From positions 248,001-312,000 of the forward strand of contig CAXXNI010000002.1 of the NCBI GenBank assembly GCA_963663285.2: 64,000 nt of DNA. Direction: 5' to 3'. The position numbers were made by a program, and so were the translations under genes. Below, one piece after another: positions 34,650-43,482 of the stretch. Within the stretch, counting starts at the first letter, position 1. Each line of letters opens with the position of its first letter. The notes beneath the pieces are model-generated. The model worked only from the letters and a program-made list of their open reading frames with translations. It was not told where the DNA came from and made no database searches. This DNA comes from CAXXOK01 sp963663285. Its GTDB lineage: Bacteria > Bacillota > Clostridia > Christensenellales > Aristaeellaceae.

Positions 34650-35603
34650 ATGGGAGCTATCCATAACGACCGGCTGTTGGTGAAAGTGTGCGAGATGTAT
34701 TACCTTTTGGATATGAGCCAGAAGGAAATATCAGCCAGACTGGGTATCTCCCGGCCGCAGATCAGCCGCATCATCGCACAGGCGCGCGAGAACCGCTATG
34801 TGGATATTAAAATACATAACCCTTATAGTGACGAAACCGCTTTGGAACAAAAATTATTGGCGGATTATAACCTGAAAGATGCGTTGGTCGTTCGTACCGT
34901 GGGAGCAACGAATACAGAGCGGATTGAGCAATTTGCTAAAGACGCAGCAGCCTATTTTGATACATACATTGGCACAGGGCAGACGGTTGGGGTGATGAGC
35001 GGCAATACCGTGGCTGCGATTGTGGAAAGAATGCGTAAAAACGGAAAGCGTATCGCCACAGCCGTGCCGCTTGTTGGCGGTATCGGCAGTGAAAACGCCG
35101 ATCTTCACGCAAATGCCATTGCCATGCAACTGGTTAGAGAATACGGCGGAACCGCGATGGTGCTGAATGCGCCCCTGATTGTTTCCAGTGCAGAAACGGC
35201 ACATGTACTGCGGGAGGAAGCGAGCATACGTACCGTACTGGAAAGAGGCAGAATGTGCGATGTGTCCTTGGTAGGTATCGGTAATGTGGAGGCAACATCG
35301 ACCACCGCGCAGGCGGGTGGTCTTACGGCGGCAGATTTGAACACGCTGCAAAAGAGCGGGGCTATCTCGTCTGTTTGTAATTCCTACTTCGATACGCAGG
35401 GGAAAGAGATCGATGTGTTGGCAGAGCGCTCGATTGGGCAGCGGCTCAGCGATCTGCGCCATAGTAAAGTGATTGCCTGTGCGATTGGACTCAGCAAAGT
35501 GCCTGCTATACTGTCGGCATTGCGATCCGGCAAGCTGGATGTTCTGCTGACCGATTTGGAAACGGCGCGGGTATTAACAGACGCACCGGCAGCTGAAAAC
35601 TGA
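34650..35603 (+). CDS. SorC/DeoR-family sugar-binding transcriptional regulator
   Basis: Regulator of 317 residues. The N-terminal helix-turn-helix is MSQKEISARLGISRPQISRIIAQARENRYVDI (about 23-55). The large C-terminal domain binds sugar phosphates in this family; GVMSGNTVAAI, VPLVGGIG, NAPLIVSS and DVSLVGIGNV are visible. The ATG at 34650 was chosen because GGGGTG lies 7 bases upstream; an in-frame TTG at 34620 has no ribosome site. It precedes a sugar ABC importer, a TrpA-like protein and an FGGY kinase, so the effector is probably the phosphorylated product of that kinase. Confidence 0.93.
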   Translation: MGAIHNDRLLVKVCEMYYLLDMSQKEISARLGISRPQISRIIAQARENRYVDIKIHNPYSDETALEQKLLADYNLKDALVVRTVGATNTERIEQFAKDAAAYFDTYIGTGQTVGVMSGNTVAAIVERMRKNGKRIATAVPLVGGIGSENADLHANAIAMQLVREYGGTAMVLNAPLIVSSAETAHVLREEASIRTVLERGRMCDVSLVGIGNVEATSTTAQAGGLTAADLNTLQKSGAISSVCNSYFDTQGKEIDVLAERSIGQRLSDLRHSKVIACAIGLSKVPAILSALRSGKLDVLLTDLETARVLTDAPAAEN

Positions 35604-35655
35604 AACTTTAGCGGAAACGCTATTGGTAATACAATTATAACAAGGAGGAAGACCT

Positions 35656-36603
35656 ATGAAGAAACTATGCAAAATCCTGGCGTTGGCGTTGATTCTCACC
35701 CTCGCGCTGACCGCAACGGCAGGTGCGGAGAGCATCCAGGGAAAACAAATCTCCGTTATGACTCCGTATCTGGCTTCCGTTACCACCAACCAAATGGTGG
35801 AGTACCTGAAGGCGGGTCTGGAAGAGCAGGGTGCGACAGTAACCGTTATCAACACCAATAATGACTTTGCAGAACTGGCAAGCCGTATTGAAGACGTTGT
35901 TTCTGCGTCGACGGATGCGATTGTGCTGGTGAGCGCCGATCCTTCCCAGATTGCTAACCAGCTTCAGAATGCGTTTGACGCGGACATCCCCGTTTTTGGC
36001 TGCGACAGCGGTTTTATCGAGGGCATGCAGGTCAACGCTACCAGCGATAACTACCAGATGGGCGAATTGATTGTGAGCTATTTGTTTGATACCCTGATGG
36101 GCGGCAAAGGCACGGTAATCGCGCTGACGCACCGCCCGCACCCCGGCGTGGTAAAACGCTGCGAGGCTTTTGACCAATTGCTGACCGAATACCCCGATAT
36201 TCAGCTCATCACCGAGCAGCATATTCCCGCGGAGCAGCCGATCAATGATTCGCAAACCACGGTGGAAAACCTGCTGCTGGCAAACCCCGACAAAGATAGC
36301 GTAACTGCTGTTTGGGCGGCGTGGGACGAACCTGCAATCGGTGCGACGCAGGCGCTGATGGAAGCAGGCCGCGACGAAGTGATCGTGACCGGTGTGGACG
36401 GCAACCAGCAGGCGCTGGAGCTGATTGCGCAGGGCACCAACCTGAAAGCGACTGTGGCACAGAACTTTGAAGGCATGGCACAGATCGTGGTCGAGCAGAT
36501 GACCAAACTTTTTGCGGGTGAGACGATTGAAAAAGGTGATATGTACGCTCCTGCGACGTTGATTACCGCTGAGAATGTGCAGGATTTCATCTCCGACAAG
36601 TAA
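35656..36603 (+). CDS. Ribose-type sugar ABC transporter, substrate-binding protein
   Basis: Secreted type I binding protein of 315 residues. The signal peptide (MKKLCKILALALILTLALTA) ends near TAGAES and has no lipobox. The fold is shown by ISVMTPYLASVTTNQMVEYLKAGLEEQG, DAIVLVSADPSQIANQLQNAFDADIPVFGCDSG and the late VTGVDGNQQALELIAQG. Sequence is closer to the RbsB/ALS class than to YtfQ. AAGGAGG lies 7 bases before the ATG, and codon use is biased as for abundant proteins. The hairpin at 36621 separates it from the ATPase gene. Confidence 0.93.
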   Translation: MKKLCKILALALILTLALTATAGAESIQGKQISVMTPYLASVTTNQMVEYLKAGLEEQGATVTVINTNNDFAELASRIEDVVSASTDAIVLVSADPSQIANQLQNAFDADIPVFGCDSGFIEGMQVNATSDNYQMGELIVSYLFDTLMGGKGTVIALTHRPHPGVVKRCEAFDQLLTEYPDIQLITEQHIPAEQPINDSQTTVENLLLANPDKDSVTAVWAAWDEPAIGATQALMEAGRDEVIVTGVDGNQQALELIAQGTNLKATVAQNFEGMAQIVVEQMTKLFAGETIEKGDMYAPATLITAENVQDFISDK

Positions 36604-36620
36604 CCCGACTATCTGCCGGT

Positions 36621-36648
36621 AAGAGGACGCGGTAGCGCGTCCTCTTTC
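36621..36648 (+). terminator. Intra-operon hairpin after the binding-protein gene
   Basis: AAGAGGACGCG (36621-36631) pairs with CGCGTCCTCTT (36636-36646), loop GTAG, tail TCTATCC. Position matches the hairpin after the binding protein at 20832 and probably has the same differential-expression role. Confidence 0.6.
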
Positions 36649-36677
36649 TATCCGGCGGTGCAAAGGAGAGAATCATC

Positions 36678-38156
36678 ATGTTGCTGGAAACCAAAAACAT
36701 CAGCAAGCAGTTCAGCGGCTTCTATGCGCTCAGAGACATCAACTTCCAGTTGGAAGCGGGTGAAATACACGGGTTGGTGGGCGAAAACGGCGCGGGAAAA
36801 TCAACGCTGATCAAGCTGCTCACCGGCGTATATTCTCTGGATGAAGGGCGCGTTTTGTGGAATGGGCAGGAAGTGCACATCCACACACCGGTGGAAAGCC
36901 GCGCCGTGGGCATCAATGTTATTCATCAGGATCGTGTTTTGGTGCCTACCTTTACCGCGGTTGAAAATGCGTACCTGGGGCTTACGTACCCCACCAAAGC
37001 GGGACGCATCGACTGGGCTACCATGGAAAAACGGGTGCTGGAAACAGCCGCGGAGCTTAACATAGAGATCAACCCGAAGCAGACAGCTGCAGAAATGTCC
37101 CCGCCCCAGCGTACATGTCTGGAAATTGTGCGCTCAATGATGCACGATTGCAAGCTGCTGATTCTGGATGAGCCGACCGCCTCGCTGACTGATAAAGAGA
37201 GCGAATTGTTGTTTTCCATTATCGGCAGGCTGAAGGAAAAAGGAACGGCGATATTATATGTAACCCACCGTATGGACGAGATTTTCCGCCTGACCGACCG
37301 CATTACCGTGTTTAAGAACGGAACGATGGTGGAAACCCTGCAGACTGCCGATACGAATAAGGAACAGTTGATTGGGAAAATGACTGATCAATGGGTGGGA
37401 ACTGCGGTTGACCGTGCGGAGACGATCGGTGAATGCCTGCTGAAGATTGAGCACGTTGCAAGCCGAGACGGTGTTGTGAAAGATGTGAGCTTTGAAGCGC
37501 ATGCGGGCGAAATTTTGGGCGTGTTCGGCCTTGGTGGCAGCGGACGCACTGAAACGCTGGAATGTGTGTATGGCTACCGTGCTTTAAGCGGCGGCAGTGT
37601 AACTCTTTGCGGTGAACCCTATCACAACCCAAGCCCCAAGCGGTCGCTTAAACGGGGAATGACACTCATCAGCGAGGACCGCCGCGGGAAGGCGATGATC
37701 GGCAGCCTGAGCATTAAGGATAATATTCTGCTTAGCTGTATCAATGATTTTGCGAAATACGGCGTGCTGGATGAAAAACGGGAAACACAGTCGGTAAACG
37801 ACATGGTGGATGCGCTTAGTATCAGGCTGGCGAGCACCGAGCAGCGCGCCATAGAACTATCCGGCGGGAATCAACAAAAAGTGGTGTTCGCCAAAACCCT
37901 GATGACAAATCCCAAAGTGCTGCTGTGCGACGAGCCTACGCAGGCTGTGGATGTAAAAACGCGCAGCGAGATTCACAGGCTGCTGCGCCAAAAAGCAAAC
38001 GAAGGCAGCGCGGTGGTGTATGTATCCTCCGACTTGAAAGAGGTACTGGACGTGGCTGATAACATCCTGATTATTTCAAGGGGACGCTCCAAAGAACTGA
38101 TGCCCAACGTAAACCTGTCTTCCCCGCAGGTGTTAGCCAGTTGTTATGACCATTAG
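36678..38156 (+). CDS. Ribose-type sugar ABC transporter, double ATPase
   Basis: RbsA-like fused ATPase of 492 residues. The first domain has Walker A GENGAGKST, Q-loop VIHQDRVLVP, signature changed to EMSPPQRTCLEIVRSM and Walker B LILDEPTASLTD. The second has GLGGSGRTET in place of Walker A, LSGGNQQKVVFAKTLM and LLCDEPTQAVDVK. These departures in the second domain are normal in the family. It lies 74 bases after the binding protein and 17 bases before the permease. Confidence 0.95.
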   Translation: MLLETKNISKQFSGFYALRDINFQLEAGEIHGLVGENGAGKSTLIKLLTGVYSLDEGRVLWNGQEVHIHTPVESRAVGINVIHQDRVLVPTFTAVENAYLGLTYPTKAGRIDWATMEKRVLETAAELNIEINPKQTAAEMSPPQRTCLEIVRSMMHDCKLLILDEPTASLTDKESELLFSIIGRLKEKGTAILYVTHRMDEIFRLTDRITVFKNGTMVETLQTADTNKEQLIGKMTDQWVGTAVDRAETIGECLLKIEHVASRDGVVKDVSFEAHAGEILGVFGLGGSGRTETLECVYGYRALSGGSVTLCGEPYHNPSPKRSLKRGMTLISEDRRGKAMIGSLSIKDNILLSCINDFAKYGVLDEKRETQSVNDMVDALSIRLASTEQRAIELSGGNQQKVVFAKTLMTNPKVLLCDEPTQAVDVKTRSEIHRLLRQKANEGSAVVYVSSDLKEVLDVADNILIISRGRSKELMPNVNLSSPQVLASCYDH

Positions 38157-38173
38157 GAAAGGATGATGTACGC

Positions 38174-39124
38174 ATGAAAACGGGTAGCATAAAAAAGACG
38201 CTGCAAGCCTATGGCACGCTGCTGGCGCTCGCGCTGATTATTCTGGTTTTCAGTCTGCTCAGCCCCAAATCTTTTTTCACGGTCAGGAATTTTATCAATA
38301 TAACGCGGCAGATTTCTCTGCTGGTGATGATCTCCATTGGTGCAACCCTTGTAATGAGCATAAACGAGTTTGATCTTTCCATCGGTTCCATGGCAAGCCT
38401 TGGCGGTGTTATGTCCGCATTGCTGGCTGTCGCGGGGGTTCCGCTGCCGCTGTGCTTTTTTCTGCCAATTCTCATCAGCCTGGTAATCGGATGGATCAAC
38501 GGCTGGATTGTGGCGCGGTTCCGCGTGTTAAGCTTTATCACCACGCTGGGTATGAGCACTGTGCTTTCCGGTGTGATCTACTGGCTTACTGGCGGCGCGA
38601 CGGTGTTCCAGAATATACCGAAAGGGTATTCATGGCTGGGAACTTTTAAAATTGGCACTTTCCCGCTTCTCTCTGTGATTATGATTGTTGCGGTGGTAAT
38701 TTTCTGGTTTGTAATGCGGCATACGGTGCTGGGCCGCAAGATGTATGCAATCGGCGGCAACGAGGAGACATCCAAAATTGCAGGTATTGACGTAAAACTG
38801 TTTAAAAATATTGCCTTTGCGCTTTGCGCGGTGATGGCTTGTATCACGGGTATGTTGATTGCTTCCCGCGTCGGTTCCGCCAACACTACGGCAGGTGAAG
38901 GCTACTTCCTTAACGCATATGCAGCTGTGTTTATCGGCTGTACGGTCAGCCGCAAGGGCGTGCCGAATGTGGTGGGCACACTCATTGGTACGGCGATTTT
39001 GGGTATACTGGCCAACGGGCTTACGATGCTGCAAATGCCCTCTTATATGCAGGACATGATCACAGGCGCGATCATCATCTTTGCGGTGATTATGCAAAAG
39101 CTCGGTAAAGGCGACGCAAAATAG
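38174..39124 (+). CDS. Ribose-type sugar ABC permease
   Basis: Inner-membrane permease of 316 residues with about eight to ten hydrophobic segments. Class signatures are ISIGATLVMSINEFDLSIGSMASLGG and the C-terminal VFIGCTVSRKGVPNVVGTLIGTAILG. A single permease gene, in contrast with the two at 23464-25592, so a homodimer is expected. The next gene, the TrpA-like protein, starts 14 bases after the stop. Confidence 0.94.
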   Translation: MKTGSIKKTLQAYGTLLALALIILVFSLLSPKSFFTVRNFINITRQISLLVMISIGATLVMSINEFDLSIGSMASLGGVMSALLAVAGVPLPLCFFLPILISLVIGWINGWIVARFRVLSFITTLGMSTVLSGVIYWLTGGATVFQNIPKGYSWLGTFKIGTFPLLSVIMIVAVVIFWFVMRHTVLGRKMYAIGGNEETSKIAGIDVKLFKNIAFALCAVMACITGMLIASRVGSANTTAGEGYFLNAYAAVFIGCTVSRKGVPNVVGTLIGTAILGILANGLTMLQMPSYMQDMITGAIIIFAVIMQKLGKGDAK

Positions 39125-39138
39125 AAGGGGCGAATACC

Positions 39139-39897
39139 ATGAACAACCAAAGAATGCAGGACTTGTTCTCGGCCCGTGGGCGCAGCTTTGTCGGGTATCT
39201 GGTGGCGGGCTATCCCAACCGGGAGGAAAGTCTGGCATTGGCACGCTCCTGCTGCGAAAAGGGACTGGATATTTTAGAAATCGGCTTTCCTGCAAGGAAC
39301 CCGAGTTTTGATGGCGAAGTCATTCGTATTGCGCAGGAAAAGGTGGACCATAAGCTGGGCAGCGACATCACCTATTGGCGCGAACTGCGCGCTGCAGTGG
39401 ATGCGCCTATCTGGATTATGGGCTATCATAACGATCTGTTTGCAGACGATATTTACCTGAAGCTGGCACATGAAGGATTGTACGACGTGTTGGTGATCCC
39501 CGATATGCGTAATAGCGAACGTGTGGAACTGACAACAAAGCTGGCGCCGCTTGGGGTTGACGTGATGGGGTTTATCCATCCCAAGAGTGACGCAGAAGAG
39601 CTATCCACCTGCTTTGAGTACCTGCCGTTGATTTACCAGCAGCTATATTGTGGACCGACAGGCGAAACCAACGACAGTCAGGATTATTTGCCGCTGTTGC
39701 ATGCTGCCCGTATGGCCGGCAAAGCAAAAGTATTTGCAGGGTTTGGCATTACAACGCCCGAACGCGCGCAGGAATTGCTGCAAAGCGGATTTGATGGTGT
39801 CATTGTCGGTTCTGCAATTATGAAACAGCTGACGCACTCGGTGGATTCAACGCACGACCTGATCAAGCGCATGCATGATGCGGTAAGGAGTGTATAA
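39139..39897 (+). CDS. TrpA-like (beta/alpha)8-barrel protein in a sugar operon
   Basis: Protein of 252 residues with the fold and motifs of tryptophan synthase alpha chain. The catalytic Glu is kept in DILEIGFPARNP and the catalytic Asp in SFDGEVIRIA, corresponding to Glu49 and Asp60 of Salmonella TrpA. The phosphate-binding end is also kept (AGFGITTPERAQELL and VIVGSAIMKQL), as is VIPDM. There is no trpB or other tryptophan gene nearby; instead it sits between a sugar permease and a sugar kinase. TrpA performs a retro-aldol cleavage of a phosphorylated substrate, so I infer an aldolase or lyase acting on the kinase product. True TrpA remains possible but unlikely by context. GGGGCG lies 8 bases before the ATG. 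Confidence 0.88.
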   Translation: MNNQRMQDLFSARGRSFVGYLVAGYPNREESLALARSCCEKGLDILEIGFPARNPSFDGEVIRIAQEKVDHKLGSDITYWRELRAAVDAPIWIMGYHNDLFADDIYLKLAHEGLYDVLVIPDMRNSERVELTTKLAPLGVDVMGFIHPKSDAEELSTCFEYLPLIYQQLYCGPTGETNDSQDYLPLLHAARMAGKAKVFAGFGITTPERAQELLQSGFDGVIVGSAIMKQLTHSVDSTHDLIKRMHDAVRSV

Positions 39898-39899
39898 CC

Positions 39900-41390
39900 A
39901 TGCGGGCTATCGCAACTTTTGATATCGGCACCACGGCGGTTAAGGCCGTTCTGGTAGGGGAAACAGGCGCTGTGCTGGCAAGCGCATCGCAGGATATTCC
40001 CACTTTGTTTCAGGACGAACGCAAGGAGCAAAATCCCCTTGTGTGGTGGGAAGCTTTCCAAACCCTGTCCCGTGTGCTGTTTACCCATTGCGATACGCGC
40101 GATATCGGCGGCATTGTCATGAGCGGACAGATGCAGGATGTCATTCCTGTGGACGGTTCGCTTGCGCCGCTGGGCAATGCAATTTTATATTCCGACGGGC
40201 GTGGAGCCGAGCAAGCAGAGAAGCTAAATACCCTGTTGGGGCGGGAGAAAATCGCTTCGATTACCGGAAACGCAATGGATGGTACGCTTTCGCTGCCGAA
40301 AATATTATGGCTTCGCGAGCATGAAGCGGATATATACGCACAAGCAAAATGTTTTTTCATCAGTTCTAAGGATTATGTTAACGCGCGCCTGACCGGTATT
40401 TGCGCAAGCGATGTGACGGCTTGCTCCACGGCGGGGGCTATGGACCTGCGGCATTGTATATGGAGCGGGGAAATTTTGCAGGCATGCGGGCTAGATATAG
40501 CAAAGCTTCCCAAGCTTTTTGCATCGCATGAAGCCATCGGGGCGGTAACCGCCGAGGCGGCATTGCAAACCGGGTATGCGGAAGGTACGCCGGTCTTTGC
40601 AGGCGTGGGCGATGCGGGCGCGACTACGCTTGCCAGTGGAATCGTGAGCCCGGGAGAGTACAATATCAATCTGGGTACGTCGGGATGGGTAGCCACCATT
40701 TCGGATGCGGCACTCCGGCCGGGCGAAGGGGTATTTAATCTGGCTGCCATGCCTACTGGAAGGGTCATTAACGTGATTCCATTCCTAAACGCGGGCAATG
40801 TGCACCATTGGGTGAGCGCGCTATTTTCACCGTCTGCGAACCAAATAGATTATGATGGGATGAACGTTTTACTGTCCGGCAGCGAAGCGGGGAGCCATGG
40901 TGTGATGGCTCTGCCGTATTTGGCAGGGGAACGATTTCCTGTGCCGGATCCTCATGTGAAGGGCGCGTATCTGGGCATTACACCGGAAACGAATCGTGCG
41001 GATATGGCGCGTGCAATGCTGGAAGGCGTGGCGTATTCTATCCGGCAGGGCCTCGAAGGAATAGGAACTCCTGTGAAAAGTATATCCGTCATCGGGGGCG
41101 GAGGACGAGTGCCTGTGTGGTGTGAGATACTTGCGAATGTTCTTGGTAAGCCGGTTCACGTATACAAGAATGCGGATACGCTTCCGGCGAAAGCGATTGC
41201 GGCAGCTGCGCTGATTGGACAGAACAGGGTGGATGGGTATGAAGCTTTTATGCAGACGATGAATGCGAAAAATGCGGTTATCCGCTACGAACCGCAGGAG
41301 GAGCTTGTCAGCTTGTATACTCCACTTTTTCAAAGGTATCAAGATTTGTACCCTCTGCTGAAGAACTGGTATGACCCGGGTAACGCTTGA
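39900..41390 (+). CDS. FGGY-family carbohydrate kinase (xylulokinase-like)
   Basis: Cytosolic sugar kinase of 496 residues. The N-domain starts FDIGTTAVKAVLVG (ATP phosphate loop) and has IVMSGQMQDVIPVD and LYSDGRGAEQAE. The hinge region has FAGVGDAGATTLASGIVSPGEYNINLGTSGWV, where GDA provides the catalytic Asp. The C-domain signature is SISVIGGGGRVPVWCEILANVLGKPVHV. It is closest to xylulokinase and related pentulose kinases but the sugar cannot be fixed. It starts 2 bases after the TrpA-like gene, giving tight coupling, and the operon ends at the terminator at 41473. Confidence 0.93.
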   Translation: MRAIATFDIGTTAVKAVLVGETGAVLASASQDIPTLFQDERKEQNPLVWWEAFQTLSRVLFTHCDTRDIGGIVMSGQMQDVIPVDGSLAPLGNAILYSDGRGAEQAEKLNTLLGREKIASITGNAMDGTLSLPKILWLREHEADIYAQAKCFFISSKDYVNARLTGICASDVTACSTAGAMDLRHCIWSGEILQACGLDIAKLPKLFASHEAIGAVTAEAALQTGYAEGTPVFAGVGDAGATTLASGIVSPGEYNINLGTSGWVATISDAALRPGEGVFNLAAMPTGRVINVIPFLNAGNVHHWVSALFSPSANQIDYDGMNVLLSGSEAGSHGVMALPYLAGERFPVPDPHVKGAYLGITPETNRADMARAMLEGVAYSIRQGLEGIGTPVKSISVIGGGGRVPVWCEILANVLGKPVHVYKNADTLPAKAIAAAALIGQNRVDGYEAFMQTMNAKNAVIRYEPQEELVSLYTPLFQRYQDLYPLLKNWYDPGNA

Positions 41391-41472
41391 AACGGTTATG
41401 AACAAGGACATGTAAACGGTTGTTTCTGTTTGTTCCCATTTTCGGAATTCCCAATCATTTATATTTCCATAG

Positions 41473-41513
41473 AACAGCGCAGGCACTCATGCGGAGCCTG
41501 TGTTGTTTTTTAC
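41473..41513 (+). terminator. Intrinsic terminator after the FGGY kinase
   Basis: AACAGCGCAGGC (41473-41484) pairs with GCCTGTGTTGTT (41496-41507), 12 pairs with wobbles, followed by TTTTTA. Confidence 0.85.
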
Positions 41514-41830
41514 TAGTAACCATTCGAGAGCTTATTTTATGGACGAAGATAAGGAATATCATTGTATTAATGCATACAAGGTAAAAACCAGTTTGCTTAA
41601 TTTTCCCCCCTTAACGCATCGGTAGAACAAAACCAAAAATTCGGACAAAGCTTAATATGTTTGTTTTCAGTTGCGCATTTGGTATTGCGCGTAATCTTGC
41701 ATATTTTAAAGCTGTAAAGTGTTTTATGCTTTTCCATCATAAAAAATGCAATAACACAGAGAAATATCGCTGAAAATTAGCTGATTTCCAGATTGAAACA
41801 GCAAATTTGGTGATTTTCTATTGCGCTGAC
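41514..41830. other. AT-rich intergenic stretch without a recognisable gene
   Basis: Markedly richer in A and T than the flanking genes. The longest start-to-stop frame I see is 28 codons from ATG 41538 and has no ribosome site. Nothing else was recognised. Confidence 0.5.
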
Positions 41831-41839
41831 TGCTATAAT
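41831..41839 (+). promoter_or_regulatory. Extended -10 promoter of the MATE gene
   Basis: TGCTATAAT, an extended -10 element; the -35 region is poor. Transcription would start near 41846, leaving a leader of about 140 bases. Confidence 0.5.
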
Positions 41840-41854
41840 AAATAGAGTAAAAAG

Positions 41855-41897
41855 AAAATCGAGACAGACATAAAGTGCTGCAACTCGATTTTGTTTT
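41855..41897 (+). terminator. Terminator-like hairpin in the MATE leader
   Basis: AAAATCGAG (41855-41863) pairs with CTCGATTTT (41884-41892) and is followed by GTTTTATGG, about 10 bases after the likely transcription start. It may attenuate the MATE gene. A ten-codon frame (ATG 41898 to TAG 41928) follows but has no ribosome site. Confidence 0.5.
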
Positions 41898-41982
41898 ATG
41901 GCCTTGCGACTAACGTACTTATCCGAGTAGAAAGGATACCGGCGTCTTCGTATACGCGGCGGCAGCCGAAAACGGTGAAGGA

Positions 41983-43341
41983 TTGAAAACCATCATACGG
42001 GAAAGAAAAGATGCCATTTTTACCAACCGTATGCTCGTTGCCCTCATTCTGCCGATGGTACTGGAAACCACGGTCAACATGACGGTAGGACTGGCGGATT
42101 CCATCATGGCAGCGTCCGTAGGCGAAGCGGCGGTGTCCGGCGTCTCCCTTGTGGATACGATCAACGCATTGATATTGAATGTGTTTTCCGCACTCTCTAC
42201 CGGGGGAGCGGTGATTGCCGGGCAGTACCTGGGCAATAAGCAACTTCGCGAAGCAAAGCATGCGGCTACGGAGTTGGTTTGGACCATGATGGCGCTTTCT
42301 ACGCTGCTTACTGTTGTCATGTATGGTCTGCGCTTCTTCATTCTGAATGTGGTGTTCGGCCCCATCGCACCGGATGTGTACCAAGATGCAAAAACATACC
42401 TGATGATTGTCAGCCTATCGATTCCATTTATGGGTTTGTATAATGGAGCTGCGGCGATACTGCGGACGCAGGGGGATGCGAAGACGGTTTTTCGGGTTTC
42501 CATGAAAATGGGGTTGATCAACATTGCGGGTAATGCGATTGGTATATATGGGTTGCATGCGGGGATAGCTGGCGTTGCAGTACCAACGCTGATCGCCCGC
42601 GCCTTTGGTGGAATCGCAATGCTGCTGCCGTTGCTACACGCAGGCAAGGAACTGCCCATTACACGCTCGTGGAAACACCATTATAATGGCGCGATGGTGC
42701 TTCGTATTTTGCATATTGGTATTCCGAATGGATTGGAAAACAGCATCTTCCAGTTGGGTAAAATTGTTCTGCTTAGCTTGGTGGCTACTTTTGGCACGAC
42801 GGCGATTGCTGCTAATTCCATTACCCAAACGCTTACCCGGATACAGGTGATTCCGGGACTGGCGATGATGCTCGCTGCAACGACGATTGTTTCCCGGTGC
42901 GTCGGCGCGGGCAACTATGAGCAAGCTCGGTATTACATTAAAAAACTGGTGTTGATTACCTATGCTTCTTTATTTGTGCTCGATTCTACCATTTTACTAA
43001 CGCTGTCGAATATACTGGGTATCTACCACCTATCCGAAGCGACAACGTCGGTTACCTACCAATTGGTTTTGAGTTATACGATTGGTGCGGTATTGATTTG
43101 GCCTCTTTCCTTCGTAATCCCATCTGCGTTCCGGGCGGCTGGCGATGTGAAAGTACCTATGCTGATCTCCATTTTATCAATGATCGTATTTAGAATCGGG
43201 TCTGGCTATCTGTTGGCGCTGGGTTTTCATATGGGCGTGCTGGGTGTTTGGCTGGCGATGATGATTGACTGGGCTTTCCGTTCCCTTATGTTTATGCTTC
43301 GTTATTTCAGCGGGAAATGGACCCGCTATAAAGCAATTTAA
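41983..43341 (+). CDS. MATE-family efflux transporter
   Basis: Integral membrane protein of 452 residues with about twelve hydrophobic segments in two related halves. The N-terminal helix has LPMVLETTVNMTVGLADSIMAASVGEAAVSGVSLVDTI, and the second half has IPNGLENSIFQLGKIVLLSLVATFGTTAIAAN; both are typical of MatE repeats. It should export organic cations or drugs in exchange for sodium or protons. The frame is closed by TAA at 41911, and the only usable start is TTG at 41983, with GGTGA 4 bases ahead; ATG 42031 would cut into the first helix region. The leader hairpin at 41855 may control it. Confidence 0.9.
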   Translation: MKTIIRERKDAIFTNRMLVALILPMVLETTVNMTVGLADSIMAASVGEAAVSGVSLVDTINALILNVFSALSTGGAVIAGQYLGNKQLREAKHAATELVWTMMALSTLLTVVMYGLRFFILNVVFGPIAPDVYQDAKTYLMIVSLSIPFMGLYNGAAAILRTQGDAKTVFRVSMKMGLINIAGNAIGIYGLHAGIAGVAVPTLIARAFGGIAMLLPLLHAGKELPITRSWKHHYNGAMVLRILHIGIPNGLENSIFQLGKIVLLSLVATFGTTAIAANSITQTLTRIQVIPGLAMMLAATTIVSRCVGAGNYEQARYYIKKLVLITYASLFVLDSTILLTLSNILGIYHLSEATTSVTYQLVLSYTIGAVLIWPLSFVIPSAFRAAGDVKVPMLISILSMIVFRIGSGYLLALGFHMGVLGVWLAMMIDWAFRSLMFMLRYFSGKWTRYKAI

Positions 43342-43390
43342 CAGCAGCGCACGCTAACCTATTTTACTTGCGTACGCTGCCGTTATTCTT
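43340..43390 (+). terminator. Intrinsic terminator after the MATE gene
   Basis: AACAGCAGCGCACGC (43340-43354) pairs with GCGTACGCTGCCGTT (43370-43384) with two mismatches, followed by ATTCTT. A smaller hairpin near 43440-43462 serves the convergent gene at most weakly. Confidence 0.6.
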
Positions 43391-43482
43391 CGCTGTTTGC
43401 AATATTCTGTTTATATTAAAAATAGAATAAATAAGGGGATGCTGCAAGAAGGCGTCCTGTTTTAACAATGCCGGGATGGTTC

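Noticed and set aside
39139..39897. Call as tryptophan synthase alpha chain (trpA)
   Set aside because: The fold agrees, but the gene is embedded in a sugar import and kinase operon with no trpB, so the symbol would mislead.
41538..41624. 28-codon frame in the AT-rich stretch before the MATE gene
   Set aside because: No ribosome site, no promoter directly ahead and no hydrophobic or toxin-like pattern.
41898..41930. Ten-codon leader peptide after the MATE leader hairpin
   Set aside because: It has no ribosome site and no codon bias that would suggest attenuation by translation.
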